This document shows positions 23,944-34,559 of a DNA stretch of 64,000 nt, piece after piece; positions within the stretch are counted from its first letter, which is position 1, and the number at the start of each line of letters is the position of its first letter. Made by a program: the position numbers and the translations under genes. Source of the DNA: Rhynchosporium graminicola (taxonomy: Eukaryota; Ascomycota; Leotiomycetes; Helotiales; Ploettnerulaceae); assembly GCA_900074885.1 (NCBI GenBank), contig FJUW01000054.1:124001-188000 (forward strand), in the 5' to 3' direction. The notes beneath the pieces are model-generated. The model made no database searches. It was given only the letters and a program-made list of their open reading frames with translations, and was not told where the DNA came from.

Positions 23944-24548
23944 CTGGGGTGAAAAAATAATGCCGGATATATGAAGTGGGACTTTTCGTTGAATAGAAAA
24001 GACGGTTCAGTGTCGTGAGGCGGCCTGCTCAGTGCGGGGTGACAGTGAATCTCGTGAGGCTGAGATCGTGTGGTATTGCAGCTGTCAAAATGTCTGTCTG
24101 TCTTGCTTGTGCAGATAATCTGTTTGAAGTAAGTTGCTGACCGAAGACGACAGAGATTGATTGTAGGAGGTTAGGATAGTCTACCTGTTACACGGCGTTG
24201 GTGTGATGTCAATCACGAGTGTGATGAAAGACAAGAAAGGAATACGGAACAAAGAGATGTACCCGCGACCAAAATCAACGAAGTGGGCAAGGTTACAATA
24301 TCCAAGTGAGGCTGACGGACAAGGCACTTACTGTACAGTGTGAGTGCTGGCACCTGATGAGTCCCTTTTTGGACGCGCCCGCATTCCTTTCATCACGCCA
24401 ATCAGATCAAAGTTGGTTTTTCTGTTACTATATCTGATTACACTAACTTTCATGCCTACAGGTACCTGGCTACGATTGGATAGGATTCATTCTACCTGCT
24501 TTGCGAGAAGTCAATAAAGTCAATACAACAAAAAAGGCAAGAAAGGCG
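23944..24548. other. Intergenic region
   Basis: About 600 bp with no supported gene. It should contain the promoter of the cysteine-rich gene ending at 23226 and the 3' end of the next reverse-strand gene. Possible further upstream exons of the 23943 gene could not be found. Confidence 0.5.
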
Positions 24549-25490
24549 TCAGAGATCGCCGAACAAAATTCTTGCAAGGCTTTTTTCTTTTTTGTTTTTG
24601 ATACTCTCAAGCCTGTGCAACGTGAAAACCAATTCGCCCTTATCACAAGCTGTATCCTTCTTTCCCTCCTTTGCTTGCCCATCATCCCTCCCCTTCAATA
24701 CATCCATCTGATAGCGAAACTTGTACTTGCCGCAGCTTGTACAGTCGAACCAAGCAAGCGGATAAGTATCCAGCGGCGTGTACGCATCCAAGTCTTTGCT
24801 TCTCCCCTTCGCAGAGCGCTTGTATCCTTTCCCCCTCAGATCCTCAATCTTGGGCGTGATATCAACGGCCACGTCTACCCAAACACCATCCTTGGCCTCT
24901 TGTCGGAAAATGACCATCTCTTTCCCCATACGCCCGCCAACGCCCGGTAATGCTTGTTGGATAATCTCAGGAGTATTTCGGCATTGTTCGTTGGGACACA
25001 CGGGTCTGTTTTCACATAGACGTGCGGCCCTCAGCGTTGGACAGTAGTTGTCTTTCCCTTCTGACTTCGAAGTGCCCAGGGAGATCCCTGCTATTGGTTC
25101 TTTACTCGGATCAATAACAGTGACGCTCCCAACCCTGACCTCTGTCTCCGAAGGATGGTTGGCTTCCCTAGCGATGTCTTCCACCATCTCAATCTTGTAC
25201 TCATACATAGGGGCCAGCTCCACTGAATGTTGCACCGCCTTCATTTGTGTGCTCAAGACCTCGTTACCTCGGTCTTGAAGCAGTGATTTCTCGTCGTCGT
25301 ATTTCTCGTTGCGAGCTTCATTGTAAATGTGCTTCTCGTTCAGGGTTCGATCCTCCGAGAACAGTGGCGTGGGGCTAAGCAGTGGACATGTCGTTGGACG
25401 ACTTAAGGTAGGAAGTTTGAGATCAGAACAATAATGGAATGATTTCTTCAAAGCTTCATGAGAAGAGTGATATACATATGCGAGAGCCAT
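24549..25490 (-). CDS. Unrecognised cysteine-containing protein, about 313 aa
   Basis: Long open frame with coding character. I place the start at the first true ATG (MALAYVYHSSHEALKKS) at 25490; the open frame continues upstream to a TTG. The N-terminal third is hydrophilic and charged. The second half holds a cysteine group (NYCPTLRAARLCENRPVCPNEQCRNTPEII), from which I read C-x8-C-x5-C-x4-C. A beta-rich segment follows (VIFRQEAKDGVWVDVAVDI), then a CxxC in WFDCTSCGKYKFRY. The paired cysteines suggest a zinc-binding module. The frame may be the 3' exon of a longer gene that starts at 26073: an intron from 25650 to about 25527 would join the two in phase. Function unknown. Confidence 0.6.
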   Translation of the reverse strand: MALAYVYHSSHEALKKSFHYCSDLKLPTLSRPTTCPLLSPTPLFSEDRTLNEKHIYNEARNEKYDDEKSLLQDRGNEVLSTQMKAVQHSVELAPMYEYKIEMVEDIAREANHPSETEVRVGSVTVIDPSKEPIAGISLGTSKSEGKDNYCPTLRAARLCENRPVCPNEQCRNTPEIIQQALPGVGGRMGKEMVIFRQEAKDGVWVDVAVDITPKIEDLRGKGYKRSAKGRSKDLDAYTPLDTYPLAWFDCTSCGKYKFRYQMDVLKGRDDGQAKEGKKDTACDKGELVFTLHRLESIKNKKEKSLARILFGDL

Positions 25491-25645
25491 GATTAAAACG
25501 AATGTGGACCCGCGCCAACGCAGATTAACTAACAAGAATGTAATGAAGAAGTTAAAAGAAGTAGGATTCTATGTTGTTCCTCGACTTGAAATCGTTCTTT
25601 CGATGAGACGTAGGGTACTTATACTCATCTCATCGGTTAGATGAC

Positions 25646-26073
25646 TTATATTCGGGTACGTCTTCTCCAAGCTTCGATGCTATTGATATAGGTAGAGCAG
25701 GCTTGGCGTAAGACTAGACTGCGTAGCTTAGACATGTGATGCAATGGTGAACCGAAATAATTGAAATCTGCTTGATGCGCTTCATTCCTGTTGGCTGTAT
25801 TAGCCGTAGGTCGAGACCAGAGAGCCACAAGTTCATGTATAGGTGAGGACAAAGATTGTCGATGGACAGGACAGAAAAGCTGACTGCTTTTTGATAAGCG
25901 GAAGACAGGAATCAAGAAAAGTGATACTCACATACTCTAAGACAAGAATATATGAATGAGAGAAAGATTTCGTCTCTGCTGGATAAACTTGAGCTGATTT
26001 GGGTTTTGTGAGGTGTGGCACTTACACCTTCGGTGAAGATGCGTCCGAGCGCCTGTTCCTTCGATGTGACCAT
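25646..26073 (-). CDS. Predicted small spliced gene, or 5' exons of the gene at 24549
   Basis: From the ATG at 26073 the reverse strand reads MVTSKEQALGRIFTEG and reaches a strong donor (GTAAGTG). A 5-nt micro-exon (AGTAT) between two intron-like segments, then an acceptor at AAAAAGCAG, restore one frame. This frame reads IQLFCPVHRQSL, HELVALWSRPTANTANRNEA and SKLRSLVLRQACSTYINSIE, and ends WRRRTRI-stop at 25646. The exon pattern is hand-made and a 5-nt exon is unusual, so confidence is low. An alternative donor (GTACCC) four codons before the stop would splice it on to the 24549 frame, giving one protein of about 430 residues. No family recognised. Confidence 0.35.
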
Positions 26074-27556
26074 GGCTCTGACTGTTCACATCCAGTGGCT
26101 AGTGTCACTAATTGTTGGTAATTGTATATTCATGTAGCTACCGAGTGAGTAGATTTGAGCACGTAACATGGTCTGGTCCCTGAACGCCCCTTGGAGCTAC
26201 CTCTTTTGACCGACTGTAGTCCATTGGCATATACAACCGACGGATAGCCAAAATAATATAAGGCTATAGTCGCAGCGGGTTTTTGTGGGGTAGACCAGAG
26301 CTAGGTCGTTGATTAAAAGTCTGCTCGACCTCAATTGATGGAGAATAAGAGATTCTGGACTCATAGTAAGGCTCTGTTTGTGGTTTATTTTCCTTCCCGG
26401 GCTGCCGGGCTAGTCTTCACCAGATCTTCAAAATGACGGGATAGCTCAAAAGATAAGTGGCCCAGGATGAAAATCATTTCCACGCAAGATAAACTTCATC
26501 TTTAACATCATAAAAACAAAAATCTACGTCAGGTCAAGTCCACTCGGACATGTGGAGAAGCTGGGAAGAAGAGGCGGCATATTCTGACAACAAAAACGCG
26601 CAGTGTCCGACAGAACCCAGTGGACCGACTGACAAGATACACATGTACGACGGAATCTGGGTCATAAATAATACAGAACCAACACGACGGCTAGGAAGAG
26701 TGATGAATGCTGAGCAATCAGCATAATAATTCCTGACTGGCCCATTGATCCTTGCATACAAACTCCAATTCTTACATCGACGATCACATTCTAGATCGAT
26801 GATGACACGATATTTGTCCGCAGTGTTGTGATATAAATAGCTGCCACGTAGAGAACCGTCACAGAACAATCCCTCGTTGATTCCACTTCTAGACCGCAAT
26901 TAGGCTGGAATCATTCAACGGCTACTCGGTTAGCATGCCACTTCCTGTAAGTTAGGCTTATTGGGTAGCCTTATCTAAAGACTAAGTATAGCCAAATCCT
27001 ACCAGTAAGCACGTCTATTCTTTCCGATGACCGGGCTATTGCGCGAAAGTGAGTTAACAAAGGCTAGTCGGATTGTAGGTCAAATGCACTAGAAAAACGT
27101 GAGGGATCAGGACAAAGCAAGGATGTTTGGGGTATAAATAGAGCCCAGTACGTCCATATATAGGGGTACAGCGAAACTAAGAAATCCGAAGGGAAACTGC
27201 ACAGCAACCCCCAGAATGAACATTGAAACTGGAGGCAAGGATCATGGTAAAGCAAGTACCAGATCTCCTGACGATGTAAGGGTACAGGGGAAATAGCAGC
27301 TCAACACGAATACGAGAATACAACGCTTACATAGAGCATCGGAACGAAGACAGAAAGAGCTTACAGCAAAACAGACGTCAGATCTCATGGCGCCAAGCCT
27401 AATAAAAGCCTTCCCCCCGAACACAATATACAATCACACAGTTGCGACGCATTCGAATCGTCTACTCAACCAACTTCATATCTCATGAGCCAGCCGGGGA
27501 GGATGAAGCCCCCAAGGACGCTCTGCAATCACAACATTTCGCCGCATTCGACTCGC
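26074..27556. other. Intergenic region, about 1.5 kb
   Basis: No supported gene. A reverse-strand open stretch at 26534-26899 (about 120 codons with a few cysteines) lacks an ATG near its start and any recognisable domain. The sequence is somewhat AT-rich between 26100 and 26560. Confidence 0.45.
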
Positions 27557-28319
27557 CTACTCCACAAGCTTCATCTGCTCAGCAAAAAAGCTCGCCTCCT
27601 TCCTCATCTCTTCCTTCGACCTCTCATGTCTATCCTCATCCTTCAGCTGGGGAAATTTCCCTTGCGTCTCTGGCCTCCTCTCCCTGTCAAACAGCTTTCC
27701 CCCAACATTCCCCTCCTCACCCTGCAACCTTAGATAGAAGGTATCCCCCTCAGTATTTCCCTTCTCCCTAGGTATAATATGACAGTGGAAATGCTGAACC
27801 GTCTAATCAAGACCTCAGTATGGCAAAATGACAAAATTCACATGACGGAATCAAGAACTCGACTTCGATCTCGATCCGATCTCACCAAGTGACTAAGAGC
27901 GGAATTTACGAACCTGTCCACTTCCAACGCCATTCTGAATAGCGATATTAGCATCCGGCGTCCCATAGGTTAGCGATAACATCCTTTGAACTTTCTGGAC
28001 CGTGGCGAAGACGTCTGTGACTTCAGCCGGAGAAAGCTCGCTTAAGTATTGGATTTGACGGAAGGGTATTATGAGAACATGACCCGGGAGGATGGGCTTG
28101 ATGTTCACGAGGGCGTAACAGAGTGATGTTTTGTAGAAGACCTGGGGAGATTGTCAGATGTGAGTTGAAGACACATGTGCGTGTGTCCAAAGGGGGGGGT
28201 CCTACTTCGTTAGTTACTTCGTATGGACCAAAGTGGATGGGAGATTGTGAAGTCATGCTTCTGATCGAGATCTTCGGGAAGAGGATGAGGCGTGGACGAA
28301 GCAAAGATCGCGAGATCAT
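27557..28319 (-). CDS. HNT2: HIT-family bis(5'-adenosyl)-triphosphatase (FHIT/Hnt2-like)
   Basis: Hydrolyses diadenosine tri- or tetraphosphates to AMP plus ADP or ATP. Exon 1 (MISRSLLRPRLILFPKISIR...) has an Arg-rich start that could target mitochondria; an internal Met (MTSQSPIHFG) could give a cytosolic form. Exon 2 resumes with VFYKTSLCYALVNIKPILPG, then HVLIIPFRQIQYLSELSPAE and the nucleotide-binding PDANIAIQNGVGSGQ. A short intron separates this from TVQHFHCHIIPR, the H-x-H-x-H catalytic triad with the nucleophilic central histidine. The C-terminus is charged (ETQGKFPQLKDEDRHERS) and ends QMKLVE-stop at 27557. Splice phases are zero at the first junction and consistent at the second. 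The FHIT-type loop after helix 2 and the triad make the family secure. Confidence 0.92.
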
Positions 28320-29057
28320 ACCACCGATATTCAGGTTGGAAAGCTGGCCTTGTCAAATTGGGCGATGTGAAGGTGTGCGAGATTCAGTAAGTTAAGTTGA
28401 TCCGAGTTGTATTGGAGATAGAGTAATTGAAGTGGGGAGATGGCGAGGATGTGATATCTACAAGTATGCCTCGATATCAAGGCATCACACACCTAAATTA
28501 GCTCTGTTACTGTTAGAAAACATGCCTCCCCTCCTTCCAGATCCCAGAACATTTGGTAAATTTACTCCTTCGTGTAGAAAATTTCCGCAGAAACTTCCAC
28601 ATCTCATACATTTATTTTACTATCGTCTTTACTCTCGACTCACAATTTCCTTTTACCTTCCTATCGGGCATATCACTTCCATGGCACCACTTCACATTGT
28701 CAACAGTCTTCTGTTTTGGAAATCAAATTATTGAGCTAGAGCCCTGCAGCTCCAGTCTAGTCACGACGCCCACGTCTCATGATTCTGGTTCCTCTTGAAA
28801 GCCTTTCGCTGCACATATTTCGAAGAAAGCTTGAGGTATCAAAGGAAACGCCAAGCCCGAGCCACTGAGTATTCTTCCTTTATTATCGTACAGTCATCAA
28901 GAAAGACCTTTTCTGCACTTTGCAAACGCCAATGGAACTTTCGAGCCAAAGTCCTCGTAGCTAGGCATGAAGATCGACCATTTCGTCGATGAAGGACCCA
29001 TCTCTTCGGCACCATAATACATGTTGCAAACACAAACCTAGCAACAGCACCGTCCAT
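28320..29057. other. Intergenic region
   Basis: About 740 bp with the HIT-gene promoter at one end and the 3' UTR of the next reverse gene at the other. Small open frames on both strands (28432-28734, 28839-29057) have no coding signature. Confidence 0.5.
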
Positions 29058-31143
29058 TCAGTCTTCTGAGGCTTGTACACCCTCTTCTGGAATTTCAGGA
29101 GTCGGTGGCATCGATGGAGAAATCGTTGATGGTGAGATCATTGATGGGGCCTTGTGACTGAGAAGTGCCGAGAAGAAGTTAGACCCGAAACTGCTAGTCT
29201 GGCGGTGGAAAGAGAGAGGTGGTGGACGTGAATGCCGACGGATGGTAGACATCATCATCATGCCGGTGTCATCGTCGTCCCGGTGGTCGTTATCAAGATC
29301 ATGATCGGGAAAGTCCTCGAAGCTGAAAGCCGATCTGATAGGAATGTCGAGAGTTGACATTGGACCTCGGTGAATCCACATAGCTTCCAGGATCATTCTC
29401 TCTTCATTTCTAGGGATCTTGCCTTCTTCGATTTCATGCGCCTTCTGTCCGTTGCTCGCCCGACCAATGCCGACAGAGTGGAGGCTGATTTGAGAGGTAC
29501 AGGCCTTGGGAGTTATGCTTTCTCTGATCATATCTAGAGCAATAGCCTTGTCTGCGGAAAGTCAGCATTATCTTTCAAGAATACATTGAGATCAAATAAG
29601 ATCTCAATTTCAGCAAGACCTGGAGTCCAAACTCCTTGGTCAAAGTTCTATGATTCTTCATCGAGCATGATTTAACATACCTTTTTGGCCGACCCGATGC
29701 ATGTGAACATCGACGAAGTTCCGAAGTTCGTTCAATGTCTCCATAGCAATTTCCATGGTTTCATGATTAGTGTACTTATTGTGGGCGTATCGGGCTTCTC
29801 CAAGTGGGTTTTCATCATGGCAATTGTAACAGTCTTTTTCAGCTCGAGGCGCATTTGGACCCGATCTACATCTCCACCATCCGCCTCTCGTCAAGCCAAG
29901 TGTTTTCCAGACTGGGTGTTCAGTATGATATACCTTGTTCCACTTTGGAAACCGTAGGGTATGACCCCTCTCCAGACTCTCCAACCTATAGATGTCGTTG
30001 AAGAAGTCCGTAAAGGTAAGCCAAGGATTCTCACACCTCTCTGCTGGAAACCAATCAGGAAGGTAAGAGCCACACAAGTCTCGCTCTCCAAGAGAACAGA
30101 GCCATCCTGAAGGTATATGGTGAATTCCACACTTCCCGCAGAGCATATTCGTGGTATCTGGCGAGTATTGTTGCTTGGAATTTGCACTACTGCCGCAATC
30201 CGATGGCACATCATACGGATCGACCCAGTGTTCCTCGCTACCAGGCTCCTTGGTAGGCAAAGGCGGGACAAGTGATTGCGGTTGTGTTGTAGACGTAGGC
30301 TTGGGTTTGAGAAGAGAGTCTTTCAAGGCTTTAATACAGCTCCGTGCTACGAATGTGGGATTAGCCAGCTCTTCTTTGAGTTCAAACTTTGGATCATGCG
30401 CAGTAGATGTAAGAATGTAGCCGCTGTTCGATAAAGGAGGATAGGTTCTGAAGGGTTCGGAGAGAGCTTTGGGTTGAGGGATTTCCTTAATACGCTTAAA
30501 CCCTCCTTGCATTACTTTGCAGCCTCCAGAAAAGTATTCAACGTAGTCATCAGAACCACGCCGTGAAATGTTGGAGCTCCCACAGACACCGGTTGGAGCA
30601 GAGTAGCTTGTAATTGATGGTGCCACATTCTCTTGGTATGAAGATGGCTGAAACTCGGAGTCCGTAGGTGTAACCTCTTCTCGATCTGTGCTGCTCTCGC
30701 TGTTGCATTCAGTGACCTCGACTGTGGTAACTGTTTCTGGATTAGCAGTGACACACTGTATGACGAGGGGGCTCACGTGGATATTTATCTTTGCAATTGT
30801 GATCATCGCGTACGCTAGGACCGTCGTGCAGAGAGATGGCAGCAGTGACACAAGGGGATGGTGGTCCTGATGATTTTTGGTCGTTGGACGTCGCTTTGTT
30901 TGCGTTCACTGAGCGGCGCATGGAGTTCCAAGCAGGTATACCACCCTCATCGTCCTGATCATCCTGATCCGTCGAGCGACTCTTGTCAACCTCATCGTCG
31001 CTATTCTCGAAAACATCTTCGTGGTGTTGGAGCATCATCTTATGGAGCAATCTGCGATTGTTTTTGGAGCCTATAGCACGCGTCGACAAGGCGTCGTGAT
31101 TGTGACTACTAACTTCGATTTCGAATGTATCTCCAGAGGTCAT
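29058..31143 (-). CDS. Unrecognised cysteine/tryptophan-motif protein, about 650 aa, three exons
   Basis: Start MTSGDTFEIEVSSH at 31143. The first 120 residues are Ser/Asp-rich with an acidic run (DDQDDEG). Exon 1 joins exon 2 across a very short intron of 40 nt (30776-30737, GTGAGC...GCTAATCCAG), and exon 2 joins exon 3 through an intron (about 29686-29557) whose phase restores GQKDKAIALDM. Exon 2 carries the only ordered-looking part: MLCGKCGIHHIPSGWLCSLG followed by RDLCGSYLPDW and ERCENPWLTF, then NKVYHTEHPVWKTLGLTRGG, RCRSGPNAPRAEKDC and YNCHDE. The spacing C-x2-C-x10-C followed by further paired Cys suggests zinc binding. The C-terminus is Ser/Pro-rich. Function unknown; no relationship to the neighbouring HIT gene is implied. 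Confidence 0.7.
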
Positions 31144-32216
31144 GATTCTGAGTCTGTGGAAGGCGATGTGGATATGGATGGATTTTCTGAAGGAGAGGGA
31201 GAATTTACACACAGGGAAAGTGGCAGTGGTAGCGCAATCGTTCCGTCCAAAATCAAAGTGAAGGTTATCGCCTTATGACTGCCAGCAGACGCGTCGACTC
31301 CCCTGAGGTAAATGACCTGCCTGATTTCGAAGCTGGAACCACCTAACTCTTTCGATAACGATAACAGTTTAAGCCAACGTGTGATCGTTATTGCCAGTTT
31401 CGAAAAACTATATCTCTAGTTATACCTAGTGGTAATAACGTATTTCAGACGACGTTGTAGGAGATTATAGGAGAGAAAGAAATTTCACCTTTCGAAGACT
31501 ATCGCTTATGCTGGATAAATGCTGCGTTGTTGGGGAAATAAAAGTAGTTGAACTACCTTATTTAGTCAGACAGCGTTTAGCGACCGAATGAGCCTAGCCT
31601 AGTTATCTCTGATTCGCAGAACACATTGAACTGCAGTAGGTAGGTTCTTGACTGGCGTCAATCAATACCTATAGGAGTCTGTAGTTGTTCAGTGATTTAG
31701 GTTTGTAATTACTTTCAAGGTTTGATCCTAGGACACGTCCAGGGCTTTCAAACATATATGAAAGCAGCCAGTTACCTGAAACAGCTTCCCTCTTTACTGA
31801 GCCAGAGACATCTTTAAGCCCACAAGAACGCCGCTGCACATACCTTGAGAACAAAGATCGTGTTATACCCTTTGGACCTAGAAACCAGCGTAGAGGAGCT
31901 TTGCGATTGCAAAACATCCTCTCTGTACTTAAAGGAATGTGGTAAAGAGAATATTCAAAGGGGGTTGGAAGAGGGTGATGTAAGTAATTGGCTACCACTC
32001 TGACAGCCTCAACACAATAAGGCGCCGGTTGTTGATGTCGGTAATGATAGGCCTTGAAAGTTCATAAGATATCAATCGAAAGCTTGGGATATATGCCAAA
32101 CTTCGGGAGATATTCGGTTTCTTTACACAAGCTTCTTCCCATATGATATACAAGAAAATCTGGATCGTAACGAGACATAATGAGAGATAGGTATACATAC
32201 ATAATTCCTATATCCT
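31144..32216. other. Intergenic region, about 1.1 kb
   Basis: No supported gene. Moderately AT-rich, with the promoter of the 31143 gene on the left and the IRC3 3' UTR on the right. A 109-codon reverse frame (31669-31998) shows nothing recognisable. Confidence 0.5.
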
Positions 32217-34239
32217 TCATGTTGTTACAGGACCAACACTGACATGCTCACGTTCCCTCAAATCCTTCTCCAGCTCTATTTTGAGCTTCACCCTCTCTAC
32301 CCTCCGCTTATCTGCCTCATAGCTAGCGAACCTCCCGCGGGCGCCGTGCTTGACTTTGGTTATCATGTCCATGGCCTTTCCTTTGGTCAAGGTCTCAGGA
32401 GTCAGCTTATTCTCCTTGAGTCTAAGCTTGTTGAGAAATGCGAGCTGGCCTTCTGTAGAAGGGTCGTTCCTCCAAGCCTGATGTCTATTTATCAATTGAA
32501 AAGGGTATTTGGATTGGGCGAACGTGTCTGCTGCGTGAATGGCGTCTGCTAAAGTAAGAGCATTGGCGATCTTCCGTGGCTTCATGAAAGGTTGTGACTT
32601 GACACCCGCTGCTAATCGCGGCAGGGCCACTGTCTCGGTAATTACAAATTGAGGCTCACCAGTCTTATCCTCCGTCCAATCCACCTTGATGTATGAGCCA
32701 GTGGAGTTCGTTAAAATATAGCGATCCTGGGCAACGCATACCCAGGAATTTGGAGACAGCTGATTGACATGCTTTTCACCCGATGTATCTTCAATGAGGT
32801 CAAACACAGAATCGTAGTCGGTAAAAGTTACGGTGGCAGGAACTGTTGGTCCGTCCTTCAACGTCGATGTTCGATATGCGACTTCTTCTCTGACTTCTTC
32901 AGCCTCCTTTCGGTCTAGAATCGACTTCATATTATCGACATCAGCACCATCGACCATCTCTTCAGGATCCAGGCCAAACAAAGTTGGTGTCGTGACAATG
33001 CCTGTTTCTAGACTTGCAACCATATCAATAACATGGCAATCTTTCTTGCCAGGATGTAGCCTCATTCCTCGACCAATCATCTGAACCAGAAGGTTTCTCG
33101 ACTTGGTAGGCCGTGCCAATAACACACAGTCAATATTTGGGATGTCAGTCCCCTCGGTAAACACACCGCAGTTGACAAGAACGGGAAACTCGCCATTTCT
33201 GAAAGCATCCAGACGAGCACTTCGTTCCGGCTTCGAAGTGTCTCCCGTTACAAATCGGGCATCAAATCCATGTTTTCGAAAAGCGTTCGTCAATCCTGCT
33301 ACATGGTCAAGATCTACACAGAAAACCAGGGTTGATTTTCTTCCCTCCGCTTTTGACATCCAGCTCCGAACTGTAATATCGTTAATCTGCTCGGTGTTTA
33401 CTATCCGAGACAGCTCACTGGATTGAAAGTCCCCGTTGACTCCTTTCTTGACTCTCGATATATCGGCCTTGGTCTGGACAGTCGTAAAGATAACATCTGA
33501 CAGCCATTTCTCCCCTATCATATCAATGTAATCCTTATGATACACAATCTGGTCGATAGCAGCTCCTAATCTCAATCCATCGAATCGAGACAGGGTGGCC
33601 GAAACACCCACTAAAGCTGGGGAGCTTGGTTGCGCTTTGGAAAGCCCAAAGTGGTCCAAGGTCCTCATATAGCCTGGCGCCACAATATGATGTGCTTCAT
33701 CGACGAGAACCAATTTGAAATTCGCGGGATTGAACTTTGATATTCGGCTTCCAGATACGATGCTCTGTATACTAGCAACTGTAATGTCCGCAGTGCCACT
33801 GGCATGCATAGATCCCATCTCAATCTCGACTCGCTTGGTAGGGTAAGCATTTTTACAGTGCCGAGCAGCTTGCTCGACCAATTCTTGTCTGTGTGCCAAG
33901 ATCAATGTCTGATCTGCCTTGTTTCGTGGCTTGACTCGATCGATAAGTTGGGTGAAAATGACCTAACGACGTTAGAAAGTGATTTCTGCTTCTTAATCCG
34001 ATTCAGCATACAGTTTTGCCGCTTCCAGTCGCTAGGGAGATACCCAGGCGTTTATGTCCCAAGTCTAAGTGAGCAAGCACCGCCTGGATGCACTCCTCTT
34101 GATATTCTCGAAGACGTATTTTGAGCGGAGGTGACGCTGGTTTCACCGTGGACGCAGAAATTTGGCGTAAAATTATGAACTTCGAGCAGAGGCTCCATTT
34201 CCTCAGAGATCTGACCCATCCTCTTGATGCTGGCGGCAT
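32217..34239 (-). CDS. IRC3: Mitochondrial DEAD/DEAH-box helicase Irc3
   Basis: Superfamily 2 ATP-dependent helicase that, in yeast, maintains mitochondrial DNA by branch migration. The N-terminus ([20 protein letters not shown]) is Arg/Ser-rich without acidic residues, a good mitochondrial presequence, which favours the ATG at 34239 over the out-of-frame ATG at 34273. Motifs in order: [13 protein letters not shown] (Q-like motif), [11 protein letters not shown] (Walker A, completed across the single intron beginning GTATGC after GGCAAAACT), [11 protein letters not shown] (Ia), [11 protein letters not shown] (II), VGVSATLSR (III), [11 protein letters not shown] (IV), [19 protein letters not shown] (V) and [16 protein letters not shown] (VI). 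The C-terminal 250 residues are the Irc3-specific extension ending in basic helices. Complete in the window, stop at 32217. Confidence 0.93.
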
Positions 34240-34559
34240 ATTGTGGTATCGAATATAGAAGAGGACGTCTCATTCATACTAGTACCGCGCGCTTGTCCGA
34301 TTTTAGGCGCGTTAAGCGAATCCACAAGTTATACTTATGGAGCTATCAAACTCAAATTATACTTTCCTTCTTGTCAAAACTTGCCGCCATCCCTCGCTTC
34401 GAGACCTCATGTCAAAAAGAAAGCTGTCGAAATACGTCGGACTTGATTGCCTTATCTGCTTTTTCTACATATCATAAAGGGGTTCTAGAATAATGTGGCT
34501 TGCAAGTCAAGAATATACATGTTATAAAACTCGCCTGAAATACGTGCAGGGACATAATC
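34240..34559. promoter_or_regulatory. Divergent promoter between IRC3 and RRN5
   Basis: 320 bp between the two start codons; no gene or known motif recognised. Confidence 0.5.

Noticed and set aside
26534..26899. Reverse-strand open stretch of about 120 codons with some cysteines
   Set aside because: It begins at TTG with stop codons just upstream, has no ATG until late, and shows no known motif. A spliced 5' exon could not be found. It could be a remnant or chance.
34052..34273. Alternative upstream ATG for IRC3 at 34273
   Set aside because: It is in a frame that does not reach the helicase motifs; the ATG at 34239 leads directly into them with a good mitochondrial presequence.
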